Below, in pieces: positions 46,723-54,251 of a stretch of DNA of 64,000 nucleotides (its first letter is position 1; the number at the start of each line of letters is the position of its first letter). The translations under genes were made by a program, and so were the position numbers. The notes beneath the pieces were generated by a model that was not told where the DNA came from, did no database searches, and saw only the letters and a list, made by a program, of their open reading frames with translations. The DNA is from Candidatus Rokuibacteriota bacterium. GTDB taxonomy: Bacteria > Methylomirabilota > Methylomirabilia > Rokubacteriales > CSP1-6. The stretch lies in NCBI GenBank assembly GCA_003220265.1, contig QHRW01000017.1, positions 1-64,000 of the forward strand, written 5' to 3'.

Positions 46723-47664
46723 ATGCGTAACTACGTCCTCCGCCGCCTGCTGGTCGCGTTGCCCTCGCTGCTCATCGCCTCGCTCATCGTCTTCACGCTG
46801 CCGCGCCTCATCCCCGGCGACGTCGTCCAGCTCATGCTGGAGGAGAAGGCGTACGGCAAGGACCTGGACGATCTTCGCGCCAAGCTCGGGCTGAATCGCC
46901 CGATCCCCGTGCAGTACGTCGAGTGGCTCGGCTCGATCGCGCGCGGGAACTTCGGCGAGTCGTTGTGGACGCGCCAGCCCGTGCTCTCCGAGCTGGCGCG
47001 GCGGCTGCCCATCACGGGCACGCTCGGCCTCATGGCGCTGGTGGTGGCCATCCTCATCGGCATTCCCATCGGCGTGGTGGCGGCCGTCCGCCAGGACGGC
47101 GTGCTCGACTTCTTCGCGCGCAGCATCGCCGTGTTCGGCCTGTCGGTGCCCGCCTTCGTGCTGGCCATCCTGGTGACGCTGATGCCGGCGATCTGGTGGG
47201 GCTGGACGCCGCGCACGCAGTTCGTGACGCTTGCCGCCAGCCCCGGCGGCTACGTGCTGCAGTTCGTGCTGCCCGCCGTCATCCTCGGGATCGCCTCCGC
47301 GGCCGGGATCATGCGGCTCACGCGCGGGATGCTGCTGGAGGTGCTGCACCACGACTACGTGCGCACGGCCTGGGCCAAGGGCCTGCGCGAGCGGGTGGTG
47401 GTGCTCAAGCACGCGCTCAAGAACGCGGTGATCCCGGTGGTGACCGTGCTCGGCCTGCAAGTGGCGGCCATCGCCGGCGGCGCGGTGATCATCGAGTGGA
47501 TCTTCGGGATTCCCGGCATGGGACAGTTCCTCGTCGACGCCATCGTGCAGCGCGACTATCCCGTGATCCAGGGCATCAATCTCGTCATCGTCGTCATCAT
47601 CGTCGCCTCGAACCTGGCGGTGGATCTCGTGTACGCCGTCCTCGACCCGCGGATCCGGTACTGA
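46723..47664 (+). CDS. ABC importer permease, DppB/OppB type
   Basis: A protein of 313 residues: YVLRRLLVALPSLLIASLIV, RLIPGDVVQLMLEE, LGLNRPIPVQYVEWL, GNFGESLWTRQPVLSEL and the ATPase-contact loop YVRTAWAKGLRERVVVLKHA. About six membrane helices. It starts 36 bp after the binding-protein gene and ends 2 bp before the partner permease. Confidence 0.93.
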   Translation: MRNYVLRRLLVALPSLLIASLIVFTLPRLIPGDVVQLMLEEKAYGKDLDDLRAKLGLNRPIPVQYVEWLGSIARGNFGESLWTRQPVLSELARRLPITGTLGLMALVVAILIGIPIGVVAAVRQDGVLDFFARSIAVFGLSVPAFVLAILVTLMPAIWWGWTPRTQFVTLAASPGGYVLQFVLPAVILGIASAAGIMRLTRGMLLEVLHHDYVRTAWAKGLRERVVVLKHALKNAVIPVVTVLGLQVAAIAGGAVIIEWIFGIPGMGQFLVDAIVQRDYPVIQGINLVIVVIIVASNLAVDLVYAVLDPRIRY

Positions 47665-47666
47665 CC

Positions 47667-48590
47667 ATGGCGGAAACCGTGCAGACGCTGCCGGTGGCCC
47701 GCCCGATGACGCGGCCGTGGCGCGTGCCGCGCCTGGTCCGGCTCGTGCTCGGCTTCGCGCGGCGCAAGCCGCTGGGCGCCATCGGCGGCGTCATCGTCCT
47801 GGCCCTGCTGGTGATGGCCCTCTTCGCCGACCGCATTGCGCCCCATGCTTACGCGAGCTCGATCGCGGGCGCGCGGATGAAGCCGCCGAGCGTGCAGTTC
47901 TGGATGGGGACCGACAACCTCTCGCGCGACATCTGGAGCCGGGTGGTGTACGGCGCGCGGATCTCCATCACCGTGGGCTTCGCGACGGTGGCGCTCGCCA
48001 CGCTGATGGCGACCGTCGTCGGCGTCTCCAGCGCCTATCTGGGCGGCGCCTACGACATTGTCGTGCAGCGCGTGGTCGATGCCTGGATCTCGTTCCCCGG
48101 GCTCGTCGTCATCCTCTCGCTGATGGCGGCGCTGGGGCCGGGGCTGTTCAATCTCGTCCTGGCCCTGTCGATCCTGGGCGCGGCCGGCGCCTCGCGCGTC
48201 ATCCGGGGCGCCGCGCTGTCGGTGATGGCCAACCCGTATGTCGAGGCGGCGCGCGCGCTCGGCGCCGGGCACCTGCGCATCGTGATCCTGTACGTGCTGC
48301 CGAACGTGATGGCGACCATCCTCATCCTGGCCACCATTGGCCTGGGCCAGGTGATCCTCGCGGAGGCCGCGCTGTCGTTCCTGGGCTTCGGCATCCCGCC
48401 GCCGTACCCGTCGTGGGGCGCGATGCTCTCGGGCTCCGGCCGCTCGTTCATGTACTACGCGCCGTGGATGGCGCTGTTCCCGTGCGCCGCCATCTCGCTG
48501 GCGGTGTTCGGCTTCCAGATGCTGGGCGACGCCCTGCGCGACGTGCTCGACCCGCGCCTCCGCGGCGCGACCGGTTCGATCCCAAATTAG
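47667..48590 (+). CDS. ABC importer permease, DppC/OppC type
   Basis: A protein of 307 residues: the DppC signature FWMGTDNLSRDIWSRVVYGARIS, the contact loop YVEAARALGAGHLRIVILYVLPN, AEAALSFLGFGIPPPYPSWG and QMLGDALRDVLDPRLRG. No ATPase gene follows. Its last codons (GATGSIPN) lie in a 21-bp sequence that is immediately repeated downstream. Confidence 0.93.
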   Translation: MAETVQTLPVARPMTRPWRVPRLVRLVLGFARRKPLGAIGGVIVLALLVMALFADRIAPHAYASSIAGARMKPPSVQFWMGTDNLSRDIWSRVVYGARISITVGFATVALATLMATVVGVSSAYLGGAYDIVVQRVVDAWISFPGLVVILSLMAALGPGLFNLVLALSILGAAGASRVIRGAALSVMANPYVEAARALGAGHLRIVILYVLPNVMATILILATIGLGQVILAEAALSFLGFGIPPPYPSWGAMLSGSGRSFMYYAPWMALFPCAAISLAVFGFQMLGDALRDVLDPRLRGATGSIPN

Positions 48591-48687
48591 GCGGGTTCGA
48601 TCTTGAATTAGGAGGGGAAGAGGGGGACCCTGCGAGGGTCCACCTTGACGAACAGATGGGTGACGAACAGATGGGTGACGAAAGATG
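48573..48687 (+). repeat. Cluster of short repeats around the esterase start
   Basis: Three repeat types follow each other: a 21-bp unit twice (48573-48593, 48594-48614; starts GGTTCGATC, 17 of 21 identical); one copy related to the 41-bp element (48611-48641; GGACCCT-GCG-AGGGTCC hairpin); and a 15-bp unit TGACGAACAGATGGG twice (48646-48675) plus a partial third whose ATG (48685) is the start of the next gene. The first two 15-bp units also contain in-phase ATGs. Confidence 0.8.
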
Positions 48688-49371
48688 AACTACGTGCTGG
48701 TTCACGGAGCGTACCAGGGCGGCTGGATCTGGAAACCGGTGGCCACGCGGCTGCGCGCGGCCGGGCACCTCGTGCACGCGCCCACGCTCGACGGCTGCGC
48801 CGAGCGCCACCACCTGATCCGCCGCGGCATCACCGTCGGCACGCACGCCCGCGAAGTGGCCGGGCTCCTCTTCTACGAGGACCTGAGCGACGTGATCCTG
48901 GTGGGCACGAGCTCGGGCGGCATGGTGATCCAGAAGGCGGCCGAGCTGGCCCGCGACCGGATCGCGCGCGTGGTCTTCGTCGATGCGCTGGCGCTGATGC
49001 CGGGCGAGAAGGTGGACGAGATCGTCAAGCGGCCGGCGCCCAACGAGACGAACGACGTCGCCACCGGCCCCACGCGCGCCGACGCCGAGAGCCGCCTCTT
49101 CCGCGATCTCGACGACGCCACGCGCGCGTGGGCCCTGGCCCGCGTCACCCAGCATCCGGTGGCGGCGCTGGAAGCGCCGATGGAGCCCACCACGTTCTGG
49201 GAGCAGCCGTGGCACGCGACGGTCATCCGCTGCCGTCGCGCGGTGAATCCGCCGGAGCATCACCAGCGCCGCACCGCCGAGCGCCTCAAGGCGCAGTGGC
49301 ACGAGCTCGACACCGGCCACTACCCGATGCTGAGCGCGCCCGAGGAGCTCACGCGACTGCTGCTGGCCTGA
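48685..49371 (+). CDS. Alpha/beta hydrolase, methylesterase/hydroxynitrile-lyase-like
   Basis: A protein of 228 residues: YVLVHGAYQGGWIWKPV, LVHAPTLDGCAERHHL, nucleophile elbow LVGTSSGGMVIQKA, acid region near VDALALMP and His in LDTGHYPMLSAPEEL. This is the compact lidless layout of plant-type methylesterases and bacterial EstC-like enzymes. The start lies inside a short tandem repeat, without a clear ribosome site. Confidence 0.88.
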   Translation: MNYVLVHGAYQGGWIWKPVATRLRAAGHLVHAPTLDGCAERHHLIRRGITVGTHAREVAGLLFYEDLSDVILVGTSSGGMVIQKAAELARDRIARVVFVDALALMPGEKVDEIVKRPAPNETNDVATGPTRADAESRLFRDLDDATRAWALARVTQHPVAALEAPMEPTTFWEQPWHATVIRCRRAVNPPEHHQRRTAERLKAQWHELDTGHYPMLSAPEELTRLLLA

Positions 49372-49377
49372 CGCGGC

Positions 49378-50454
49378 TTACCGGACCGCGGTGATGCGCA
49401 CGATGCGCCCGCCGTGGTCGTCGGAGACGTAGAGCGAGCCGTCGGCGCCCTGGACCACGTCCGCCGGCCGGCCCCACACCTGGTTGCCGTGACGCCACCC
49501 GGTGGCGAAGTCCTCCATCCGCGGCGCGCCGCGGCCGTCCACGACGACGCGGACGATCTTGTAGCCGGCCGGCGCCAGGCCGGGCCTGGACCCGTGCAGC
49601 GCCACGAAGAGGCTGCCGCGGTACGCGGCCGGAAACTTCGTGGCCGTGTAGAAGGCAAGGCCGAGCGGCGCCGAGTGCGGCGGGATCTCCAGCGTGGGCA
49701 GCGTGAGCCGCTGGCACGGCCGCGGCGCCGGCAGCTCGGGGTCGGGAACGAACACCATCCCCAGGGCATAGCAGTCGGGCCAGCCGAACGCGTCACCGCG
49801 ATGAACCGCGGTGATGTAGTCCGGTGGCGCGCCGCCCGTGCGCCAGTCGCGCTCGTTCACGGTCGTCCACAGCACGCGGCTCGAGGGATGGAACGCGAGC
49901 CCGACGGGATTGCGCATTCCGACCGCCGTGAGGCGCTGGTCGGCGCCGTCGGCCGCGTAGCTGACGATGGCCGCGCGTCGAGGATCGGACTCGCGGCAGA
50001 CGTCGCACGACGAGCCGATGGCGACGTAGAGGCGGCCATCCGGCCCGAACGTGATCGAGCGCGACCAGTGATGGGCGCCGGCCGGCAGGTTCGGGACCAC
50101 CGTCACCGGGTCGCGCGCGGCGCGCGCCCGCGCGTCGTAGCGGAAGCGCAGCACGCGGCCGGTCTCGGCGACGTACAGGCGGCCGCCGCGAAACGCGAGG
50201 CCGTGGGGCCGGTTCAGGCCGGCCGCGACGGTGACGACGTCCGCGCCGCGGGCCGGCACGCGGACGAGGGCCACCACGCGGCCCGCGCTGGGGATCGAGA
50301 CGAGCAGCACCCCGGCCGGATCCACCGCGAGCGCGCGCGGCGCGCCGAGGCCGTCGGCGACGACGTCGGCACGAAAGCCCGGAGGCAGGACGAGCGGCGG
50401 CGCGTCCGCGGCCCGCGCGCGCGCCGGCGCGCCGCTCAGCAGCGCCGCCGCCAC
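49378..50454 (-). CDS. PQQ-type soluble sugar dehydrogenase-like propeller
   Basis: A protein of 358 residues: signal peptide (AAALLSGAPARARAAD) and a six-bladed propeller of the glucose/sorbosone dehydrogenase (YliI/GSDH) family: LPPGFRADVVADGLGAPRAL, NRPHGLAFRGGRLYVAET, AHHWSRSITFGPDGRLYVAI, MRNPVGLAFHP, NQVWGRPADVVQGADGSLYV. It probably oxidises an aldose or related compound in the periplasm with PQQ. It converges on the esterase and lies beside the pqq genes. GTG 50454 is the only usable start before an upstream stop. Confidence 0.87.
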   Translation of the reverse strand: MAAALLSGAPARARAADAPPLVLPPGFRADVVADGLGAPRALAVDPAGVLLVSIPSAGRVVALVRVPARGADVVTVAAGLNRPHGLAFRGGRLYVAETGRVLRFRYDARARAARDPVTVVPNLPAGAHHWSRSITFGPDGRLYVAIGSSCDVCRESDPRRAAIVSYAADGADQRLTAVGMRNPVGLAFHPSSRVLWTTVNERDWRTGGAPPDYITAVHRGDAFGWPDCYALGMVFVPDPELPAPRPCQRLTLPTLEIPPHSAPLGLAFYTATKFPAAYRGSLFVALHGSRPGLAPAGYKIVRVVVDGRGAPRMEDFATGWRHGNQVWGRPADVVQGADGSLYVSDDHGGRIVRITAVR

Positions 50455-50482
50455 GAGCGCGGCGGCTACCGCACCGACCGTC

Positions 50483-50758
50483 TCAGCGCTCGGCAGTCGT
50501 GGGATCGATGGTCGTCTTCACCTCGGAGATCTTGTTGGCCGGGAAGCCGCCCTGCCGGGCGTGCTCGCGGATCATCTCCTCGCTCGGCGCGATGTAGACG
50601 CAGTAGATCTTGTCGCCGGTGACGTAGCTCTCCACCCACTGGATCTGGGGGCCCAGCTTGTTCAGCACGCTGCAGGACTGGGCGGCGGCGCCCTGGAGTT
50701 GCGCCGGGGAGAGCTGACCGACCCCCGGCATCTCGCGCTCGATGATGTACTTGGGCAT
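50483..50758 (-). CDS. DUF4242 (SCO4226-like) small protein
   Basis: A protein of 91 residues: PKYIIEREMPGVGQLSPAQL, WVESYVTGDKIYCVYIAPSE, EMIREHARQGGFPANKISEV. This is the DUF4242 ferredoxin-like fold, known in Streptomyces as a nickel-responsive or metal-binding small protein. GAGAGG precedes ATG 50758. It has its own TTGACA-N18-TAGCAT promoter and is divergent from pqqA. Confidence 0.82.
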   Translation of the reverse strand: MPKYIIEREMPGVGQLSPAQLQGAAAQSCSVLNKLGPQIQWVESYVTGDKIYCVYIAPSEEMIREHARQGGFPANKISEVKTTIDPTTAER

Positions 50759-50786
50759 CACACACCTCTCGTGGACATGGTGGCCG

Positions 50787-50816
50787 ATGCTAGGTGCGGG
50801 GGGCCCGGGCTGTCAA
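50787..50816 (-). promoter_or_regulatory. Promoter of the DUF4242 gene
   Basis: Minus-strand TTGACA (50816-50811), 18-bp spacer, TAGCAT (50792-50787). Transcription would start about 22 bases upstream of the ATG. Confidence 0.65.
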
Positions 50817-50838
50817 CCGGGGCCGTGCCCAAATGCGC

Positions 50839-50867
50839 TTGACGAGCCGGGGCGTGTCGTCTAGCAT
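50839..50867 (+). promoter_or_regulatory. pqqA promoter
   Basis: TTGACG (50839-50844), 17-bp spacer, TAGCAT (50862-50867), giving a leader of about 40 bases before ATG 50916. It uses the same -10 hexamer as the divergent DUF4242 promoter. Confidence 0.65.
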
Positions 50868-50915
50868 TCCGGCCGTGCGGTGCCTTGTCGTTCCATGAGC
50901 CATGGGAGGTGCGTG

Positions 50916-51014
50916 ATGGCGTGGGAAGCCCCGGATTTCGTGGAAGTGAAGATGGACGCGGAGATCAACTCGTACCAGGACGACTTCGGGGGAGAGCAGG
51001 ACGACCGGTTCTAG
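50916..51014 (+). CDS. pqqA: PQQ precursor peptide PqqA
   Basis: A peptide of 32 residues beginning MAWEAPDFVEVKMDAEINSY. It carries the required Glu16 and Tyr20 spaced as in all PqqA (ExxxY), which are cross-linked to form PQQ. GGGAGG lies six bases before the ATG. It is upstream of pqqB and in the correct order for the cluster. The tail (QDDFGGEQDDRF) is unusually acidic. Confidence 0.92.
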   Translation: MAWEAPDFVEVKMDAEINSYQDDFGGEQDDRF

Positions 51015-51035
51015 CGCCGGGCTCCCGGAAGCCGA

Positions 51036-51070
51036 GACGGCCCTTCGCGCCGTGGGCGCGAAGGGCTGTC
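51036..51070 (+). terminator. Strong hairpin between pqqA and pqqB
   Basis: GACG-GCCCTTCGCGCC pairs with GGCGCGAAGGGC-TGTC: 16 bp with one G-U around a GTG loop. It is followed by GTGTCTGT rather than a pure T-run, so it would partly terminate transcription or protect the pqqA mRNA 3' end. That would make more PqqA substrate than enzymes. Confidence 0.65.
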
Positions 51071-51086
51071 GTGTCTGTAGGGGTGG

Positions 51087-51989
51087 ATGATGCTGATCCG
51101 TGTGCTGGGCTCGGCGGCCGGCGGTGGGTTTCCGCAGTGGAACTGCGGCTGCGCCAACTGTCGCGGGGTACGCGAGGGTAGCCTGCGCGCGCAGGCGCGC
51201 AGCCAGGAGTGCGTCGCGGTCAGCGCCGACGGCGCGAGCTGGCTCCTCCTGAACTGCTCTCCCGAGATCCGGCAGCAGATCGAGTCCTTCGCCGGCCTGC
51301 ATCCCCGCGCGCCGCGCCACTCGCCGATCGCCGGCATCGTGCTCACCAACGGCGATCTCGATCACTGCCTGGGCCTGCTGTCGCTGCGTGAGTCCCATCC
51401 GCTGGTGGTGTACGCCACCGAGCCCGTCCGCCGCGGCTTCGTCGAGCGCAACGTCCTCTACCGCACGCTCGAGCGCTTTCCCGGCCAGGTGACGTGGCGC
51501 GTGCTGAAGACGGGCCGCGAGGAGGAGCTCGCGGGGCTGACCGTCGAGGCTCTCGCCGTGCCGGGCAAGCCGCCGGTCCACCTGGAATCGCTGGCCCCGT
51601 CCGACCCCGAGGAGAACATCGGCGTGCGCGTGCGCGAGACGGCCACAGGCCGCGTGCTCGCCTATCTGTCGGCGGCCGGTGGGGTGACGGACGAGATCCT
51701 GCACGCGCTCGACGGCGCCGACGCCGTCTTCTTCGACGGGACGTTCTGGTCCAGCGACGAGCTGCCCAAGCTGGGCCTCGGCACCAAGCGCGCGGAGGAG
51801 ATGGCGCACGTGCCCGTGGGCGGTCCCGGCGGCAGCCTGGCGCGCCTGGCCGGCGTGCGCGCGCGCCGGCGCATCTACATTCACATCAACAACACCAACC
51901 CGATGCTGCGCGAGGACTCGCCCGAGCGTGCCGAAGTCGCCGCGGCCGGCTGGGAGATCGCCTGGGACGGCATGGAGGTCCGGCTATGA
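51087..51989 (+). CDS. pqqB: PqqB, metallo-beta-lactamase-fold PQQ biosynthesis protein
   Basis: A protein of 300 residues: IRVLGSAAGGGFPQWNCGC, a structural Cys cluster (NCGCANCRGV), LTNGDLDHCLGLLSLRE in place of the usual HxHxDH, YIHINNTNPML near the C-terminus. PqqB hydroxylates the Glu-Tyr intermediate. Two adjacent ATGs (51087, 51090) are possible. The stop overlaps the pqqC start (ATGA). Confidence 0.95.
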   Translation: MMLIRVLGSAAGGGFPQWNCGCANCRGVREGSLRAQARSQECVAVSADGASWLLLNCSPEIRQQIESFAGLHPRAPRHSPIAGIVLTNGDLDHCLGLLSLRESHPLVVYATEPVRRGFVERNVLYRTLERFPGQVTWRVLKTGREEELAGLTVEALAVPGKPPVHLESLAPSDPEENIGVRVRETATGRVLAYLSAAGGVTDEILHALDGADAVFFDGTFWSSDELPKLGLGTKRAEEMAHVPVGGPGGSLARLAGVRARRRIYIHINNTNPMLREDSPERAEVAAAGWEIAWDGMEVRL

Positions 51990-52723
51990 GCCGTGAGATG
52001 GCGCGCCCGCCACTCGGGCGTGACGAGCTGGTGGACTGGATCCGGCGCGAGGGCGAGGCGCGGTATCACGACCACCATCGCTACCATCAGCTCATGCACG
52101 ACGGGAAGCTCACGCGCGTGCAGCTCCAGCAATGGGTTTTGAATCGCTACTACTACCAGACACGCGTGCCCATCAAGGACGCGCTCATCCTCTCGAAGTC
52201 CGAGGACCCCGCGTTCCGGCGGATGTGGATCAGCCGCATCCGCGATCACGACGGCGAGGCGGCGGGCGAGGGCGGGCTCGAGCTGTGGCTGCGGCTGGCC
52301 GAGGGTGTGGGGCTCGACCGCGAGGAGGTGGCCTCCTGCCGCTCCGTGCTGCCGGGCGTGCGCTTCGCGTGCGACGGCTATGTGGAGCTCGTGCGCGAGC
52401 GGACGCTGCTCGAGGCCGTGGCCTCGTCGCTCACCGAGTTCTTCTCGCCCGACCTCATGACGCGGCGGGTGCTGGCGTGGGAGCGGCACTACCCGTGGAT
52501 CAGCAAGGAGACGCTCGAGTACTTCCGCTCGCGCCCGCCGAAGGCGCGGCAGGACTCCGCGCAGGCGATCGATTACGTGCTGACCCACGCCACCACGTAC
52601 GAGCTGCAGGCCCGCTGCGTGGCGGCGCTCATCCGCAAGACCGAGATCCTCTGGCACCTGCTCGATTCGCTCTACGGCGCCTACGTCGAGCCGGGGTGGG
52701 GGCCGGGCGGTGCCCGCGCCTGA
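51986..52723 (+). CDS. pqqC: PqqC, pyrroloquinoline-quinone synthase
   Basis: A protein of 245 residues with an all-helical haem-oxygenase-like fold. Signatures: EGEARYHDHHRYHQLMHDG, QLQQWVLNRYYYQTRVPIKD, WISRIRDHDGEAAGEGG, RHYPWISKETLEYFRSR, RKTEILWHLLDSL. It performs the final ring closure and eight-electron oxidation. It overlaps pqqD by 14 bp. Confidence 0.96.
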   Translation: MSREMARPPLGRDELVDWIRREGEARYHDHHRYHQLMHDGKLTRVQLQQWVLNRYYYQTRVPIKDALILSKSEDPAFRRMWISRIRDHDGEAAGEGGLELWLRLAEGVGLDREEVASCRSVLPGVRFACDGYVELVRERTLLEAVASSLTEFFSPDLMTRRVLAWERHYPWISKETLEYFRSRPPKARQDSAQAIDYVLTHATTYELQARCVAALIRKTEILWHLLDSLYGAYVEPGWGPGGARA

Positions 52724-53015
52724 CCGATTCGTGGTGGCGGGCGAGACGCGGCCCCGCCTGGCCGCCAAGGCCCGCCTGCGCTGGGATCGCACGGGCGAGC
52801 GTTACATGCTGCTCTATCCCGAGCGGGGCCTCGTCCTCAACGCCACCGCCGCCGACGTGGTGCGGCTGTGCACCGGCGAGCTCACCGTCAGCGCCATCGT
52901 CGAGCAACTCGCCGCCAAGTACGCCTCCCAGCCGCGCGCGGACGTGGAGCAGGAGGTGTTGACGTTCTTGAGCCGCCTCTCCGACCGCGGACTGATCACG
53001 CATCCCGATGAGTGA
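52710..53015 (+). CDS. pqqD: PqqD, PqqA-binding chaperone
   Basis: A protein of 101 residues, GTG start inside the pqqC end. The winged-helix pattern is clear: RLRWDRTGERYMLLYPERGL, LNATAADVVRLCTGELTV, LTFLSRLSDRGLI. PqqD holds PqqA for PqqE. Its last 8 bases overlap the pqqE start. Confidence 0.95.
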   Translation: MPAPDRFVVAGETRPRLAAKARLRWDRTGERYMLLYPERGLVLNATAADVVRLCTGELTVSAIVEQLAAKYASQPRADVEQEVLTFLSRLSDRGLITHPDE

Positions 53016-53724
53016 CGCGCCGCGGCCGTACACGCTCGTCGCCGAGCTGACCTATCGCTGCCCGCTCCGGTGCGTGTACTGCTCCAACCCGCTCGACTGG
53101 GCGCGCCACGCCGACGGGCTCGCCACCGCCGACTGGCTGCGCGTCTTCCGCGAGGCCGAGGCGCTCGGGGTCGTCCAGCTCAACCTGACCGGCGGCGAGC
53201 CGCTGCTGCCCACGCGCGAGCAGCTCGGTCGCGCGCGCGCCGTGGCGCGGGCGGCGCGGCAGCGGCTGCAGGGGCGCATGGAGGTGCTGTTCGTGACGCC
53301 CGACTATTACGTGGAGTTTCCCAAGGCGTGCATGGACGGGTGGGGGCGGCGCTTCCTGGTGGTGGCGCCCGACGGGCTCGTACTGCCGTGCCACGCCGCC
53401 CACACGATTCCGGGCCTGGCCTTCGACAACGTCAAGACGCGCTCGCTCGCCGACATCTGGCGCGGCTCGAGCGCGTTCGAGGCCTTCCGCGGCGAAGCGT
53501 GGATGTCCGAGCCGTGCCGGAGCTGTGACCGGCGCGGCGCCGACTTCGGCGGCTGCCGCTGTCAGGCCTTCCACCTCACGGGCGACGCGGCGGCCACCGA
53601 CCCCGCGTGCTCGCTGGCGCCCGCCCACGGCCTCATCGAGGCCGCGCGCCGCGCGGCCCTCGGCGAGGCCACCGCGACACTTCAGTACCGCACGGCCAAG
53701 GCCGGCGCGGGCGAGCGAGGCTGA
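53008..53724 (+). pseudogene. pqqE: PqqE with an in-frame internal deletion
   Basis: A protein of 238 residues instead of about 370-390. The N-terminus has the radical-SAM Cys motif (Cys18, Cys22, Cys25 in RCPLRCVYCSN) and the SAM-binding GGEP (62-65), but the next residues, LLPTREQL, belong about 130 residues later in normal PqqE. The barrel strands between are missing, while the SPASM domain with its auxiliary cluster Cys residues (LPCHAAHTIPG, EPCRSCDRRGADFGGCRC) is complete. The junction is at about 53200-53209 and keeps frame. The protein should not be active as a PqqA cross-linking enzyme. It is either a natural deletion or an assembly collapse. Confidence 0.85.
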
Positions 53725-53727
53725 GAC

Positions 53728-54234
53728 GTGCGTGCTCCGCAAACGTGCGTCGCCATCCTGAGAATCGTGGTGGGCGCCTGGTTCCTCAAGGCCGTGTGGA
53801 CCAAGCTCACGCTCGCCTACGTGGCCGGTGTCGTCCCCTATCCCGCCGTGTCGGCCCGCTTCCTCGGCTTTCATCCCAAGCGGGTCGCCGAGTTCGCCGC
53901 CGACAACCCCGTCGGCTGGTACAAGGATTTCCTGCAGACGACGGTGCTGCCGCACGCCTCCACGTTCGCGACGCTGCAGGCGTACGGCGAGGTCGTCGTC
54001 GGTCTCGGCCTGGTGCTCGGCCTGCTCACGCCGCTGACGGCGGTGATCGGCCTCGCCCTGGCGCTGAACTACGGGCTGGCCACGCAGTGGATGAGCTTCG
54101 GGCAGCAGGGCTTTCACCTGCTGCTGATCACGTCCATGGTGATCTTCGTGGTGACGGGCGCCGGGCGGGTGCTGGGGCTCGACGCGCTGTTGCGGCGGCG
54201 GCTGAGAGCGTGGTGGCTGCGCTGGCTCGTGTGA
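53728..54234 (+). CDS. DoxX-like membrane protein
   Basis: A protein of 168 residues with four predicted membrane segments: VAILRIVVGAWFLKAVWTK, LQAYGEVVVGLGLVLGLL, LTAVIGLALALNYGL, LLLITSMVIFVVTGAGRVLG. Family DoxX/DoxD, often beside quinone- or PQQ-linked oxidations. GTG 53728 is 3 bp after the pqqE stop. A subunit role is unproven. Confidence 0.8.
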   Translation: MRAPQTCVAILRIVVGAWFLKAVWTKLTLAYVAGVVPYPAVSARFLGFHPKRVAEFAADNPVGWYKDFLQTTVLPHASTFATLQAYGEVVVGLGLVLGLLTPLTAVIGLALALNYGLATQWMSFGQQGFHLLLITSMVIFVVTGAGRVLGLDALLRRRLRAWWLRWLV

Positions 54235-54251
54235 TGGCAAGGAGGCCCGGC

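Noticed and set aside
48573-48583. GGTTCGATCCC, which looks like a tRNA T-loop
   Set aside because: No pairing stem flanks it, no acceptor, D or anticodon arm can be folded upstream, and it is the coding end of a permease.
53008-53724. A short functional SPASM-only protein instead of a damaged pqqE
   Set aside because: The radical-SAM Cys motif and GGEP are kept but the barrel between them and the SPASM domain is gone, and the junction coincides with normal PqqE sequence on both sides.
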